Assembly: GCA_003503995.1 (NCBI GenBank) | Contig: DOCA01000119.1 | Location: forward strand, 1 to 28,344 | Direction: 5' to 3' | DNA: 28,344 nt | Source: Holosporales bacterium | GTDB taxonomy: Bacteria > Pseudomonadota > Alphaproteobacteria > Caedimonadales > UBA9215 | Shown here: positions 1 to 9,500 of the stretch, one piece after another | Numbering within the stretch: position 1 is the first letter of the stretch | Layout: every line of letters starts with the position of its first letter | Translations under genes and position numbers: made by a program | The notes under the pieces: generated by a model | Databases searched by the model: none | Told to the model about the DNA's origin: nothing | The model's input: the letters and a program-made list of their open reading frames with translations, nothing else

Positions 1-75
1 ATCCCTGATTTCAGAAAAACAGATGTTATTGCTCTAAGAGATGGGAAGTATTTTATTATAGGGGCTGTGTCCTAG
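1..75 (+). CDS. C-terminal tail of an unknown protein (partial)
   Basis: Frame 1 is open from the first base and ends at a TAG at 73-75, giving 24 residues that end in DGKYFIIGAVS. The other two forward frames close early. The composition looks protein-like, but the piece is too short to assign a family. Its last five codons and the stop lie inside the left arm of the hairpin at 59-113, so the present C-terminus may have been created when that repeat inserted. It could equally be chance open frame. Confidence 0.35.
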   Translation: MPDFRKTDVIALRDGKYFIIGAVS

Positions 76-113
76 ATAACACTTTTTATGCGTTATCTAG
101 GGCACAGCCCCTA
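59..113. repeat. 55-nt near-perfect hairpin (MITE-like palindrome)
   Basis: Two 22-bp arms, 59-80 and 92-113, are inverted complements of each other with a single T/G mismatch (70 against 102, a U-G wobble in RNA) and an 11-nt loop. The outer bases are TA-GGGGCTGTG and CACAGCCCC-TA. No U-run follows the 3' arm, so it does not look like an intrinsic terminator. GGGGCTG-type ends bounded by TA resemble the ends of IS630/IS5-like elements, so a miniature element or the back-to-back remnants of one is the best guess. That assignment is inference. Confidence 0.6.
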
Positions 114-210
114 ATTAAATTCACAGCAATTGTTATAAAGATATTTTTCATATAAAAATTCCAAATTTTTTCATTATCAAGCAGTTACAATTAGAGAATA
201 AACATTAGAC

Positions 211-765
211 TTAAAAGCGATAGCCATACCGAAGGCCTAGATCCGTGAAGCCAGGATTGGGTTTAGAAAATCCACCGTTAGATATATGGTTAACCAAAAT
301 AGAAAGTGTATGTCTTTCAAATAAGACATAACCGAGGGAGAGACCTGTATGGAAAAGAACACGCGCCCCATAGTCTTTTTTCTTTTTTGTTTCTTTACCA
401 ACTTTTCCATTATGGATTGCCCCCCCAAATCTTAGTTCTGCAAACCAAACCTCCTGAAAAGGCACAACCCACGTCAAACCAGCATAAGCCATACTTGTGC
501 CTGAACCACTGTTTAAAGAAAGGCCCACATGGGGATGAGGTGCAAAAAAGAATTGGAAAAAACCGTTTTGAGGGGAGGCGAAAATATACTCCCCATTAAA
601 AGTCATGCCATTCTCATGACTCTTTGTGCCCTTGCCATTTAAATCATGGGCTTGAAGCCCAAAGCGTATTTCTCTGAAGTCATCACTAGCTTGAAGAGGA
701 CCTATACCAAAGAAAGAGCTTATGATCATCAGAGAAACGAAGAAGACTTTTATTTTTTGACGCAT
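211..765 (-). CDS. PagL-like lipid A 3-O-deacylase (acyloxyacyl hydrolase family)
   Basis: A 184-aa protein with an N-terminal signal peptide (hydrophobic residues 7-22, likely cleavage after LQA near residue 26), followed by alternating hydrophobic and polar strands of a small outer-membrane beta-barrel. The C-terminus holds the PagL-type block HISNGGFSKPNPG at 160-172 and ends in the aromatic YGYRF expected of a barrel protein. PagL enzymes use a His-x-Ser pair to remove the 3-O acyl chain of lipid A in the outer membrane; here these are His160 and Ser162. The third catalytic residue, Glu in Pseudomonas PagL as I recall it, aligns with Thr174, and Asp175 is next to it. Start ATG has an AGGA only 2 nt away, so initiation is not strongly marked. 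Family assignment is good; activity is not certain. Confidence 0.75.
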   Translation of the reverse strand: MRQKIKVFFVSLMIISSFFGIGPLQASDDFREIRFGLQAHDLNGKGTKSHENGMTFNGEYIFASPQNGFFQFFFAPHPHVGLSLNSGSGTSMAYAGLTWVVPFQEVWFAELRFGGAIHNGKVGKETKKKKDYGARVLFHTGLSLGYVLFERHTLSILVNHISNGGFSKPNPGFTDLGLRYGYRF

Positions 766-832
766 TATCCTGTTTATCTATCTCGTTATTAATAGCCGTA
801 GGATAGCGACCTTAAAGCATCTTGCCAAGGTC

Positions 833-1306
833 TTAAGGATTTTTTTCTTTCAATAAATCTAAAATTTTTTCTGCCAAAAAAGCAGTCATAAAACTGCTAG
901 GCTCCTTTAAACGTTCATGTAAAACCAAAACGACAAGAGAACGAAGATAGGAGTCATTTAAAAGATCTACCTCATACATTTCGTCCTTAAATAATTTTCT
1001 ATAATTATGCCATCGATTACAGAAAGCAAAGTGATGACAAGCAAATGAACGAAGCTGGCGAGAGGACCCCCTCGGATTATAGGCATGAGCGCTTAAAATA
1101 TATTTTGAACAATTAACAAGCATCATAGATGAATTATGTACTGAGACTTTTCCCGCTTTTCTTGTGTCACGGATAGAAATATAACATTTTTTCTGAAGGA
1201 AAAAGGCCCCTGATAACTGCCAAAAATTTTCGTCTATGTGAGACGCTTTCAAAGTAAAAACGCAAAATATAAACAAAAAAAATAAAGATATATTAAGAAA
1301 CCTCAT
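833..1306 (-). CDS. Secreted protein of unknown function
   Basis: A 157-aa protein not recognised as any family. Residues 1-21 form a clear signal peptide (hydrophobic run FLFIFCVFTLKA), so it is probably exported to the periplasm or beyond. The mature part has several cysteines, including one in a KKCYIS segment, one in LVNCSK and two in ACHHFAFCNR, which could form disulfides in the periplasm. The C-terminal third is predicted helical (SFMTAFLAEKILDLLKEK). It lies 67 bp upstream of the PagL-like gene on the same strand, so co-transcription is possible. No lipobox and no catalytic motif were seen. Confidence 0.6.
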   Translation of the reverse strand: MRFLNISLFFLFIFCVFTLKASHIDENFWQLSGAFFLQKKCYISIRDTRKAGKVSVHNSSMMLVNCSKYILSAHAYNPRGSSRQLRSFACHHFAFCNRWHNYRKLFKDEMYEVDLLNDSYLRSLVVLVLHERLKEPSSFMTAFLAEKILDLLKEKNP

Positions 1307-1393
1307 ACTCTTATATTTACTACATTTTTAAAAACAGGTAAACTTACTCAATAACAAAAGAGAAACAAGACTTTTAAAAAAATAGGTCCTATC

Positions 1394-1897
1394 ATGTGCT
1401 TTCACCCCAAAATCGATGATTACAAAAAAACAGCCCCTCTCTTAAACCTTAAAGAGTTTTATGCTGGCACCCTTAAAGCCCATGGTGTTGCTCGAAATTG
1501 GCGTGGAAAAGTTATACGAAAATTTCAGGCAGATATATCTGGAACATCGACGGATGGCAATTTAACCTTACATGAATTTTTCACTTATGATGATGGTCGA
1601 ACCTTCAAACGTCAGTGGGATATCAAAGAAGAAAAAACAGCCCATCCCGACGAGTATAATTTTTCAGGAACAGGCGCTGATATTTTTGGCCAAATCATCG
1701 GGAAAAGCCGAGGTTGTGCGGCACAACTTTGCTACACCTTGAAAATCCCCTCCAAAAAATCAAAGAAAGGGTTTTCGACTCTAACCGTTGATCACTGGCA
1801 GTACAAAATTGATGAAACCCATGCGTTGCATTTCTTAAAACTCAAGAAATTTGGATTCACCCTGATTAACAGCACCGTCATGTTTACAAAAGTATAA
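1394..1897 (+). CDS. DUF3833 family protein lacking its signal peptide
   Basis: The 167-aa sequence matches the DUF3833 pattern as I know it: LNLKEFYAGTLKAHG near residues 18-32, a Gly-Lys-Val-Ile-Arg-Lys-Phe stretch, then LHEFFTYDDGRTFKRQW near 60-76. Family members are usually lipoproteins whose mature part starts at a lipobox Cys. Here Cys is residue 2, directly after the start Met, so the protein begins almost exactly where the mature lipoprotein would. The upstream frame is open back to a TAA at 1352 but holds no ATG, GTG or TTG and no hydrophobic segment. The Shine-Dalgarno is weak. Function of the family is unknown. Confidence 0.7.
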   Translation: MCFHPKIDDYKKTAPLLNLKEFYAGTLKAHGVARNWRGKVIRKFQADISGTSTDGNLTLHEFFTYDDGRTFKRQWDIKEEKTAHPDEYNFSGTGADIFGQIIGKSRGCAAQLCYTLKIPSKKSKKGFSTLTVDHWQYKIDETHALHFLKLKKFGFTLINSTVMFTKV

Positions 1898-1914
1898 AAA
1901 GCTTTTTTAGCTTT
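1898..1914. terminator. Possible short stem-loop between convergent genes
   Basis: AAAGCT at 1898-1903 and AGCTTT at 1909-1914 are inverted complements around a five-T loop, in the 9-bp gap between the convergent DUF3833 and protease genes and reaching into the protease stop. It could act as a small bidirectional terminator, but the stem is only 6 bp and AT-rich. Confidence 0.3.
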
Positions 1915-2992
1915 CTGCTATAGGAGCCTCTGCCTTTTCTTGCATCCACCTATAAATGGTCGGGGTAATGGCAGTGGCCGTTTGAAAGAGGTTCACGGTA
2001 CTATCCGGAATATCGTAATAACTTTTGGCAAAGCGTCTTAGCATTTTCTGACCAAAAGACTCTTCTAAAAAACCGTTATCCCATCCAATCCATTTTTCTC
2101 GAGACTCTTTGGGAATGAATCGATAAAACCGTTTTGCTAGCTGCTTTATAAGGGGAAGCTCTGCTGTCGAAACGACCCCAATAATGCGCCCCTCGTAAAC
2201 AACAGGACCTCCACTGTCGCCATGAGAAAATGCTCCAACAATCTTTACATTTTCTGGAAACGTTTTAGGGTTGTTTAATTTTTGAACTCGATCCCAAAAA
2301 AAATGTGTTTGAGAAATCTTTTTAATTTCGTCCGATGAAATATCAAGGTCTACATCATAGCCACACCCATGTTCATAAAGAACATTCTTTTTGGGCATTA
2401 ACGTCATTTGAGAAGCTATTTTTTGAGGTCGCTCCTTTTCATAAAAGACGTGTCCCCTATCATTAAATGTCCCTAGCGCTCCATAACCAGCAAAGCTTGT
2501 AAGGCACGTCTCAGCCTTATCATACTCTAAAGGAAGCACCGTCATAAAATCAACAGAGACAGAGTCTTGAAACAACCTATGGATTTTAAGCTCATTATTA
2601 ATAAAAGTATACTTTCCCTCCTCTAAAAAGATGACCCCTATATCAAAACATTTATCTTTTAACTGAGTATATAGAGGGTAGACATGTTTGTTGCGCTGAC
2701 TTAAGGGAAGAGTTAACTCCCCCGTCGGAGTTACTAAGGCCATAGAAATATGAGCTTTTCCATCGATTACATGGGCCGCCGTCAAAACAGCAGGGCGACC
2801 GTCTACAACAATGAGTGTTCCTGTGCCAGCGCTATTTTTGGAAGGGGATATGACTTGAACCTGCCCCGTGGCCGTGAATGTTTTAGCAAATTCAACGGCC
2901 TTTTTGAGACTATGCTTGTCGTATAGTACTCCTCCCCAAACCACCGAAGAAAAAAAAGAAAAGATGATCAATAAAAGTTGAATACACCTCAT
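1907..2992 (-). CDS. Secreted trypsin-like serine protease
   Basis: A 361-aa protein from the ATG at 2992. It has a signal peptide (MRCIQLLLIIFSFF, likely cleavage near WGG at residues 19-21) and a chymotrypsin/trypsin-fold catalytic triad: His74 in LTAAHVID, Asp117 in CFDIGVIFL and Ser260 in GDSGGPVV. All three motifs are intact, so it should be active in the periplasm or outside the cell. About 100 residues follow the GDSGG motif, with no PDZ domain recognisable, so it is not a typical DegP/HtrA. A TTG at 3004 would add four residues, but the ATG gives the cleaner signal peptide. It stands alone between a convergent neighbour and a 174-bp AT-rich gap. Substrate unknown. Confidence 0.85.
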   Translation of the reverse strand: MRCIQLLLIIFSFFSSVVWGGVLYDKHSLKKAVEFAKTFTATGQVQVISPSKNSAGTGTLIVVDGRPAVLTAAHVIDGKAHISMALVTPTGELTLPLSQRNKHVYPLYTQLKDKCFDIGVIFLEEGKYTFINNELKIHRLFQDSVSVDFMTVLPLEYDKAETCLTSFAGYGALGTFNDRGHVFYEKERPQKIASQMTLMPKKNVLYEHGCGYDVDLDISSDEIKKISQTHFFWDRVQKLNNPKTFPENVKIVGAFSHGDSGGPVVYEGRIIGVVSTAELPLIKQLAKRFYRFIPKESREKWIGWDNGFLEESFGQKMLRRFAKSYYDIPDSTVNLFQTATAITPTIYRWMQEKAEAPIAES

Positions 2993-3166
2993 GAACCCAT
3001 TCAATTTTTACATATCCCAAAAAAATATTTTATAATATATATATAGGTTTAATATTGAATTTTGTCAAAAAAATAAAATTATTGAAAGGGCGGAAAAAAG
3101 TAAAAAGACAAACCATAGAATCCCTGCAAGGGCCTTCGATCACTTTGCCTCCTTAACGACGATGCA

Positions 3167-4258
3167 TTAATCGAGACCTGCACCGCTTTCGGCAATAATA
3201 AGTTTTTCTTGCAAGGTTTCAATTTCACTTTCAAGGCTTTCATTGACCTTATTTTTAGCTAGGTCAAATGCAACAGAAATAGCACAAGAAAAACCAAACG
3301 CATCGGTCCCGCCGTGGCTCTTAACAGAAATTCCCCGAAGCCCCAAAAACTGAGCACCATTATAGCGACGAGGATCAAGGCGTTTTTTAAAAGCTTTGAA
3401 CCCTGAAAGAGAGATAAAAGCGCCAAGCCTTGTAATCCACGTACGCTTGAGCTCTTCACGCATTGCTTCGGCAACAAATTTGACCGTACCTTCAATAGTT
3501 TTCAAGGCAACATTACCTGTAAATCCATCGGTCACGATAACATCTACTTTGCCATTAAAGACATCATCGCCTTCAATAAAGCCCGTATAATTCTCAACAG
3601 CGCCAGCTTTTTGAATCATGCTTTGCGCCTCTTTTAGAACCGTGGTGCCTTTAAGTTCCTCAGATCCAATATTCAAAAGAGCAACAGAGGGATTTCTTAT
3701 ACCTTGCACGCACTTTGCAAAGGCTTGCCCCATAATGCAAAACTGCACGAGAACATCAGCCGGCACATGGACATTTGCGCCAAGGTCAAGCATCACGATA
3801 CCCTTGCCGTCTTTTGTGGGAAGAAGCGTTGTGATTGCGGGACGTTGAAGACCAGGAATTGTTTTTAAAAGTAACTTTGAAAGAACCATATAAGCGCCAG
3901 TATTACCGGCCGATACAACAGCATCAGCTTCACCATCTGCAACAGCTTGAATGGCGCGCCTCATGCTTGAATCTTTGAATTGGCGAATGGCTAGGCGAGG
4001 TTCCGTTGCGCCAGAAATAATTTCGCTGCACGCAACAAATTGAATTTTATTGTGACCCCAGAGTCCTTGCTTCTTGAGTTCTGGCACAACAGAAGAGTCT
4101 AAGCCAAAAACTTTAAAGTGCACATCAGGATGTTTCTTGTGGGCAAGCGCTACCCCTTCAATAGTAGTAAAGGGGGCTTTATCTCCCCCCATTGCGTCTA
4201 TTGCCAGCGTTGTCACATGCGTTTCAAACTGGTCTGTGGTTGTTTGCTGTGTAGCCAA
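3167..4258 (-). CDS. plsX: Phosphate acyltransferase PlsX
   Basis: PlsX converts acyl-ACP to acyl-phosphate, the donor used by PlsY at the first step of phospholipid synthesis; it works at the cytoplasmic membrane surface. The 363-aa sequence carries the family signature AIDAMGGDKAP at 19-29, a VSAGNTGA segment, LGANVHVPADVLVQFCIMG, and GGTDAFGFSCAISVAF near the C-terminus. The chosen start is a TTG, supported by CAGGA 8 nt upstream; it gives a 16-residue polar leader before the usual start of the family. It follows rpmF by 49 bp, the conserved bacterial order, so the two are probably one transcript. Confidence 0.95.
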   Translation of the reverse strand: MATQQTTTDQFETHVTTLAIDAMGGDKAPFTTIEGVALAHKKHPDVHFKVFGLDSSVVPELKKQGLWGHNKIQFVACSEIISGATEPRLAIRQFKDSSMRRAIQAVADGEADAVVSAGNTGAYMVLSKLLLKTIPGLQRPAITTLLPTKDGKGIVMLDLGANVHVPADVLVQFCIMGQAFAKCVQGIRNPSVALLNIGSEELKGTTVLKEAQSMIQKAGAVENYTGFIEGDDVFNGKVDVIVTDGFTGNVALKTIEGTVKFVAEAMREELKRTWITRLGAFISLSGFKAFKKRLDPRRYNGAQFLGLRGISVKSHGGTDAFGFSCAISVAFDLAKNKVNESLESEIETLQEKLIIAESGAGLD

Positions 4259-4307
4259 AATAGTATCCTGCTAGATTTCTAATGATCGGTCTTACAGGTC
4301 ACAAGCT

Positions 4308-4496
4308 TTAAGCTTGTGCAGCAGCAACGTCAAGAACTTGACGCCCTTTATACTCACCACAACCCTCACAAACGTGATGGGCGAGCTTACGTGTACCACA
4401 ATTTCCACACTCAGTACTTTTCACAACTGAAAGAGCGTGATGTGAACGGCGCATGTTGCGCTTGGATTTGGATGTTTTTTTCTTTGGAACAGCCAT
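4308..4496 (-). CDS. rpmF: 50S ribosomal protein L32
   Basis: A 62-aa basic protein starting MAVPKKKTSKSKRNMRRSHH, the typical L32 N-terminus. It retains four zinc-ligand cysteines (Cys30, Cys33, Cys43, Cys46 in ECGNCG and VCEGCG), so it is the zinc-binding C+ form. It sits directly upstream of plsX, as in many bacteria, linking translation capacity to fatty-acid and phospholipid synthesis. Confidence 0.97.
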   Translation of the reverse strand: MAVPKKKTSKSKRNMRRSHHALSVVKSTECGNCGTRKLAHHVCEGCGEYKGRQVLDVAAAQA

Positions 4497-4647
4497 GGTT
4501 CAAAATCCTTTTATAAAATTAGAAAAACAAACCCTACCCTCTTTCAAGATGAATAGGCCTATGTCTTAAGATTGTTTAACCGAGTTTCACACAAACAGCA
4601 AGAAAAAACAACCAAAATCATGCCCAAGTTTATTTTCCAAGAAGTTT

Positions 4648-5451
4648 CTAAAGATAATAAGCCCAATAAAGCAGAAACCCACCAAGGCCTAAACGATAAA
4701 CCACAAAAGGCGTAAGGTCGCGTTGACGGAGCCACCGAAGCATAAAGTTAATAGCAACAATGCCAGCCACAAAGGCCAAAAGAGCTGCAATGGACGCATC
4801 TTTATAAACAGAGGAAAAAGCACCAGCCTTAATAGCATCATAAGCTGTAAGACTTGCTGCTGCTGTGATGGCAGGGATCGCCAGCAAAAAACTAAAGCGT
4901 GCAGCTTCGGCTCTCTCGAATCCAAAGAAGCGCATCATTGTAATACACGCGCCCGAACGGCTAGTCCCCGGAATCAACGCCAGAGCCTGCGCAACACCAA
5001 CCCAAAAAGCCTTTGGCCCTGTTATATCTCCGCCTTTTTTTACATCAGGAGAAAAGCGATCAGCAATATACATGACTATGGCATAACCCGTCATCGTCCA
5101 CCCAATCAACGCAACGGAGCGCAAATGGCTTACCCCATAGCGCTTAAGAAACAGCCCAAAGATCACAGCCGGCACGGTTCCAATGCATAAAAGGATAAAA
5201 AGCTGCCCGCCCTTGGTCACTTTTCCCCTCAATAATTGGAAAAAACCAGTAATCATGGACAAAACGTCTTTCCAAAAATAAATAAGCACGGAACCCAAGG
5301 TCCCCACATGTACGGCCACATCCATTAAATGCCCCTGATCTTTCCACGCCAAAAAATGAGGCATTAAAATCAAATGCCCAGAAGAACTAATAGGCAAAAA
5401 CTCTGTTAAACCTTGAATGATCGATAGGATGATAATTTGATATAAAAACAC
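4648..5451 (-). CDS. uppP: Undecaprenyl-diphosphatase UppP/BacA
   Basis: A 267-aa polytopic membrane protein that dephosphorylates undecaprenyl diphosphate to recycle the lipid carrier for peptidoglycan and O-antigen synthesis. Both family signatures are present: GLTEFLPISSSGHL at 14-27 with the catalytic Glu17, and PGTSRSGACITMMRFFG at 161-177 with the key Arg165. Start is GTG with AAGAAGAG about 10 nt upstream. It lies 151 bp upstream of rpmF on the same strand and may be transcribed separately. Its polyprenyl substrate would ultimately come from the isoprenoid route whose first enzymes are encoded at 22.5-25 kb. Confidence 0.95.
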   Translation of the reverse strand: MFLYQIIILSIIQGLTEFLPISSSGHLILMPHFLAWKDQGHLMDVAVHVGTLGSVLIYFWKDVLSMITGFFQLLRGKVTKGGQLFILLCIGTVPAVIFGLFLKRYGVSHLRSVALIGWTMTGYAIVMYIADRFSPDVKKGGDITGPKAFWVGVAQALALIPGTSRSGACITMMRFFGFERAEAARFSFLLAIPAITAAASLTAYDAIKAGAFSSVYKDASIAALLAFVAGIVAINFMLRWLRQRDLTPFVVYRLGLGGFLLYWAYYL

Positions 5452-5554
5452 GCGTGCGATACTCTTCTTTTGTTAAAGGTCGTTTGATGATACATTAAAA
5501 AATAAGAACGACAACCACCTTGATGTCTCTGTTTCATTTGAAAGAAAAAAGTTA

Positions 5555-6232
5555 ATGAGAACTTTGTTTCACTATCCCCTTTGCCCCTTTTCAAGAAAAG
5601 TACGCCTCGTTCTTGGCGAGAAAAAAATCGAGTTTACCCTTCAAAATGAACCTATTTGGAAAAAACAGGAAGAATTTTTAGAACTTAATCCAGCAGGTCA
5701 GGTCCCTGTATTTATTGATAATCTAAATGGGCAAAATTTTTGCTTATCAGAAAGCCAAGCCATTTTAGAATACCTTGAAGAGACCTACCCTGAAACTTCC
5801 CTCAGGCCAGAATCTATTCAAGACCGAGCCGAAATGCGCCGCCTTTGTCATTATATTGATGGGAAGTTTTATACTGACGTGATCCACAAAGTCGTTTATG
5901 AAAAAACCCTCAAGCGCCTCATGGGAGAAGGTGGTCCCGATTCCCGACATCTCCGAGAAGGTACTCAAGCCCTTCTCCCCTATCTTGACTATTTTTCATG
6001 GCTCCTTGAAAAGAGGCACTGGCTTGCTGGTGATATCCTCACTCTTGCAGATTTTACCCTCGCAGCCCATCTCTCTTGCCTGGATTATATGGGCAATGTC
6101 CCGTGGGAAAAATACCCAGAAGTAAAAGAGTGGTACGTGCGCCTTAAATCGCGCCCCTCTTTCAAACCTCTTTTAGCAGATATCGTTGCCGGCATAATTC
6201 TGTCATCAAACTATCGCGACCTTGATTTCTAA
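5555..6232 (+). CDS. Glutathione S-transferase family protein
   Basis: A 225-aa protein of usual GST length. The N-terminal thioredoxin-fold half starts FHYPLCPFSRKVRLVLGEKK and has the cis-Pro segment NPAGQVPVF at 45-53 and the glutathione gamma-glutamyl contact SESQAILEYLEE at 64-75. The all-helical C-terminal half contains LTLADFTLAAHLSCLDY, the N-capping motif of the family. Cys10 sits at the place of the catalytic Cys or Ser of omega/zeta/beta-like GSTs. Substrate cannot be told. The start lies 103 bp from the divergent uppP; an AAAGAAAAAAG purine stretch precedes the ATG. Confidence 0.85.
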   Translation: MRTLFHYPLCPFSRKVRLVLGEKKIEFTLQNEPIWKKQEEFLELNPAGQVPVFIDNLNGQNFCLSESQAILEYLEETYPETSLRPESIQDRAEMRRLCHYIDGKFYTDVIHKVVYEKTLKRLMGEGGPDSRHLREGTQALLPYLDYFSWLLEKRHWLAGDILTLADFTLAAHLSCLDYMGNVPWEKYPEVKEWYVRLKSRPSFKPLLADIVAGIILSSNYRDLDF

Positions 6233-6558
6233 GAAAACTGCCTCATCCATTTCTCTATCGCTTCTAATTCAACACATTATTTTCTTAAAATTTTATTTTT
6301 CTTTACCAATTATTTACACTTTACCCTCCATAATTTCTTATACTGGGAAAAGTATACCTTTATGCCTTTTGTGAAAAAAAAGAATTAACGTTTTCTCTTT
6401 CTTTCTTTTCAGTATTTAGCTTTGAAAAAAAAATGAATATGATAGGATTTTGATATAGAAAGAAAGACTCACTCTTATCTACACCCTATTAATTTTCAAA
6501 ACCGACGTTTTGAAAAAAGAAATGTATTATAAACAAAAAAAATAAAGAAAATGCTTTC
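6233..6558 (+). other. 326-bp AT-rich gap upstream of the glutamate dehydrogenase gene
   Basis: No gene or RNA was recognised. It contains a small perfect inverted repeat, TATACT-GGGAAA-AGTATA at 6339-6356, and the promoter-like pair annotated separately. Otherwise it is homopolymeric A/T with no T-run hairpin that would clearly end the GST transcript. Confidence 0.6.
6450..6478 (+). promoter_or_regulatory. Candidate sigma-70 promoter for the glutamate dehydrogenase gene
   Basis: TTGATA at 6450-6455 matches the -35 consensus in five of six positions. A 17-nt spacer leads to TCTTAT at 6473-6478, which matches the -10 consensus in four of six. A transcript starting near 6485 would have a leader of about 75 nt. 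In such AT-rich DNA this is weak evidence. Confidence 0.3.
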
Positions 6559-9500
6559 ATGGAAAAATCTGTAAAAAAACTTATTGATGACCTTTCGACC
6601 CTTCTAAAAAAAGCTGTTCCCAAGGATCAAGGCGCTTTAGCCTATGATTTTGTCCAGCATTTTTATACGAACCCCGCAAAAGAAACTTTAACGCGTATGA
6701 GTCAAAGCGACATCGTTGATGGTTTAGAGCATTTATGGTCTTTCTTTTATGAACGCAAAGCAGGCGAACCCAAAACCCGTGTTTACCATTGGAAACCTAA
6801 GGTTAACCACGCCTTAGCAGAACGCATTATCATCGACATTGTTAATGACAACATGTCTTTTTCCCTTGATTCCCTTTATGGGCTTTTGCAACACTTAGGG
6901 ACAAAAGCAAGGCTCACCTTTCACCCTATTCTGGCCGTAGAGCGCAACAAAAAGGGTGAGGTACAAAGTATCTCGGGCCCAACGGAAGTTGGGAAAAAAC
7001 AGTCCCTTGAATATATTATCCATTGTGAAATTGTTGACCGTGTTTCTCCAGAGCTCATTGCAGAGCTAAATGCCTCTCTTCCTAATATGTTAAGAGATGT
7101 AAGGTGGGCCAATGAAGACTGGAAACCCATGCGAGAAAAAGCTCTTGAAACCGTTCAAGAACTTAAAGCGTATGAAGAAAAAGGCTTCTTGAACACTTCT
7201 CTTGAAGAGGTCATCAAGTTTGTTGAATGGATTGAAGACGACCATTACACCTTTTTAGGATATTGCAACTATGACCTTGTTGATGATGAACCCGATAACA
7301 TTGCCCATCGTGTTAAATCAGAATCAGCTTTAGGTGTTTTGAGAGACGAAGAAATTTCTAGACTTCAAACGCTTTTCAGTGGCATTGCCTTAAATAGTGA
7401 TACAAAGAAATACATTTTTGACTCTTTTCCTATTATCATTAATAAAACAAGCTGCCTCTCACATGTGCACCGTAATGTGCGCATGGACTGTGTTGGGATA
7501 AGGCGCTATAATGACCAAGGGGAAGTTGTTGGTATTCGTTTGTTTGTCGGGCTTTTTACTTCTGTCGCTTATGATAGCAGTGCTCGTGATATTCCTTTAC
7601 TGCGAACAAAAATTTCAAAAATCATCCGGCGTGCTGGATTCACTTATGACTGGCATGATGGTAAGGCCTTAATCCATATTCTCGACTCTCTTCCACGGGA
7701 TGAGCTTTTTCAAGCGTCCATTAAGGAATTAACAGATATTGGACTTGAAATCCTGCACCTCCAAGAGCGTCGACGCCTTGCTTTTTTCATGCGCCGAGAC
7801 CAATTCAACCGCTTTTTGTCCTGTCTTGTTTATATTCCACGGGATCGTTTTGATTCGGATCTCTGCGACCGTATTGCGACAATTCTAAGCTCGGAATTTG
7901 AAGGGACCATTGGTAACTATAAGGCGCAATATGGCGAGCTTGCTTTTGCGCGCGTGCATTACACGGTTCATTCAGCAACAGGCTTAAAAGACAACTATGA
8001 TGTCGAGCGCATTGAAGCTCTCTTAGTAGAAGAATCTCGAACATGGACAGATGATTTAAAATTTGTTTTAATGGAGCGCTTCCATGAGGTGCAAAGTGCC
8101 TATCTCTATCGCCGCTACCGCAAGGCCTTTGATAGAGGCTATCAGGACCGTCAAAAAGGCGCAACCGTCCTCGAAGATCTCATAGAAATCGAAGAGATTT
8201 ATGAAAATGATCCTTTCCGCGTGCGGATTTACAGCGCTCCAAATAAAGCTTCCACGGCTTTAAAACTCAAAATTTATAATCGCTCTACTCCCCTACCTCT
8301 TTCAGATGTCTTGCCCATTTTAGAAAATTTAGACCTGAAAGTGGTAAGTGAAGTACCTTATACCGTCTCTCCCCTTGGCGAAGAGGAGACTGTATGGATT
8401 CACGACTTCACTCTAGAATCTCGCGGTTCTTGTCTCATTGACGTTGAAAAAGCCTGTAGGAAATTTGAAAAGACACTTATAAAAGTCCGCAATCGCGATA
8501 TCGAAAACGACGGCTTTAACCGCCTCGTCTTACGAGCGAATCTGAATTGGTGGCAATGTATTTTATTCAGAGCTTACGCTAAATATCTCCGTCTTATTGG
8601 CACTCCTTTTTCAAAGGCTTATATCTCAAATACCCTTGTTAGAAACCCAACAGTTGTTGCTTTATTGGCCGAACTTTTTGAAGAACGTTTTCACCCCTCA
8701 AAGGCTCACCATTGTGAAGAACTCATCGAAAAAATAAAATCCCACCTTGATGGCATTTCCAATGCCGATGAAGATCGTATCCTAAGACTTTACCTAACGG
8801 TAATCACCTCAACAATTAGAACAAATGCCTACCAACACGATCATGACGGAAATCCAAAAAGCTATATTTCCTTCAAGATTTCCTCCCGTGACATTGAAGA
8901 ATTGCCAAAACCACGACCTTTATATGAAGTATTTGTTTATTCTTCTTATATGGAAGGTATTCACTTACGTGGTGGTAAAGTTGCCCGTGGAGGGATTCGC
9001 TGGTCTGACCGACAAGAAGATTTCAGAACAGAGGTTTTAAGCCTTGTCAAAGCGCAAATGGTTAAAAACACAGTCATTGTCCCCGTGGGGTCGAAAGGTG
9101 GTTTTATTGTTAAAACCTCCCTTGAAGGCAAGAGTCGGGAAGAATTTTTCCAAGAAGGTGTGCGTTGCTATCGTACGCTCATTCGAGGTCTATTAGACAT
9201 TACCGACAATCTTGTGGGTGATGAAGTCGTCGCCCCTCACGATGTTAAGCGCTGGGATAGTGACGATACATATCTCGTTGTAGCAGCTGATAAAGGAACA
9301 GCAACGTTCTCTGATTTTGCCAATGAAATCTCCAAGGAGTACGACTTCTGGCTGGGAGATGCCTTTGCCTCCGGTGGATCCGTTGGGTATGATCATAAAA
9401 AAATGGGCATCACCGCACGAGGGGCTTGGACAGCTGTACAACGCCATTTCCGAGAATTGGGCAAAAATATTCAAAAAGAACCCTTCACGGTCGTTGGTAT

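Noticed and set aside
59..113. Hairpin read as an intrinsic terminator
   Set aside because: No run of T follows the 3' arm on either strand (AATTAAATTC on one side, TAATAAAATA on the other), and the arms are much longer than needed.
2990..3004. TTG at 3004 as the start of the serine protease
   Set aside because: The ATG at 2992 gives a cleaner signal peptide, and neither has a strong Shine-Dalgarno.
7805..8164. Long reverse-strand open frame inside the glutamate dehydrogenase gene (also others at 9193-9474 and 9317-9769)
   Set aside because: They lie in other frames of a well-conserved gene, show no family features and have no plausible start signals.
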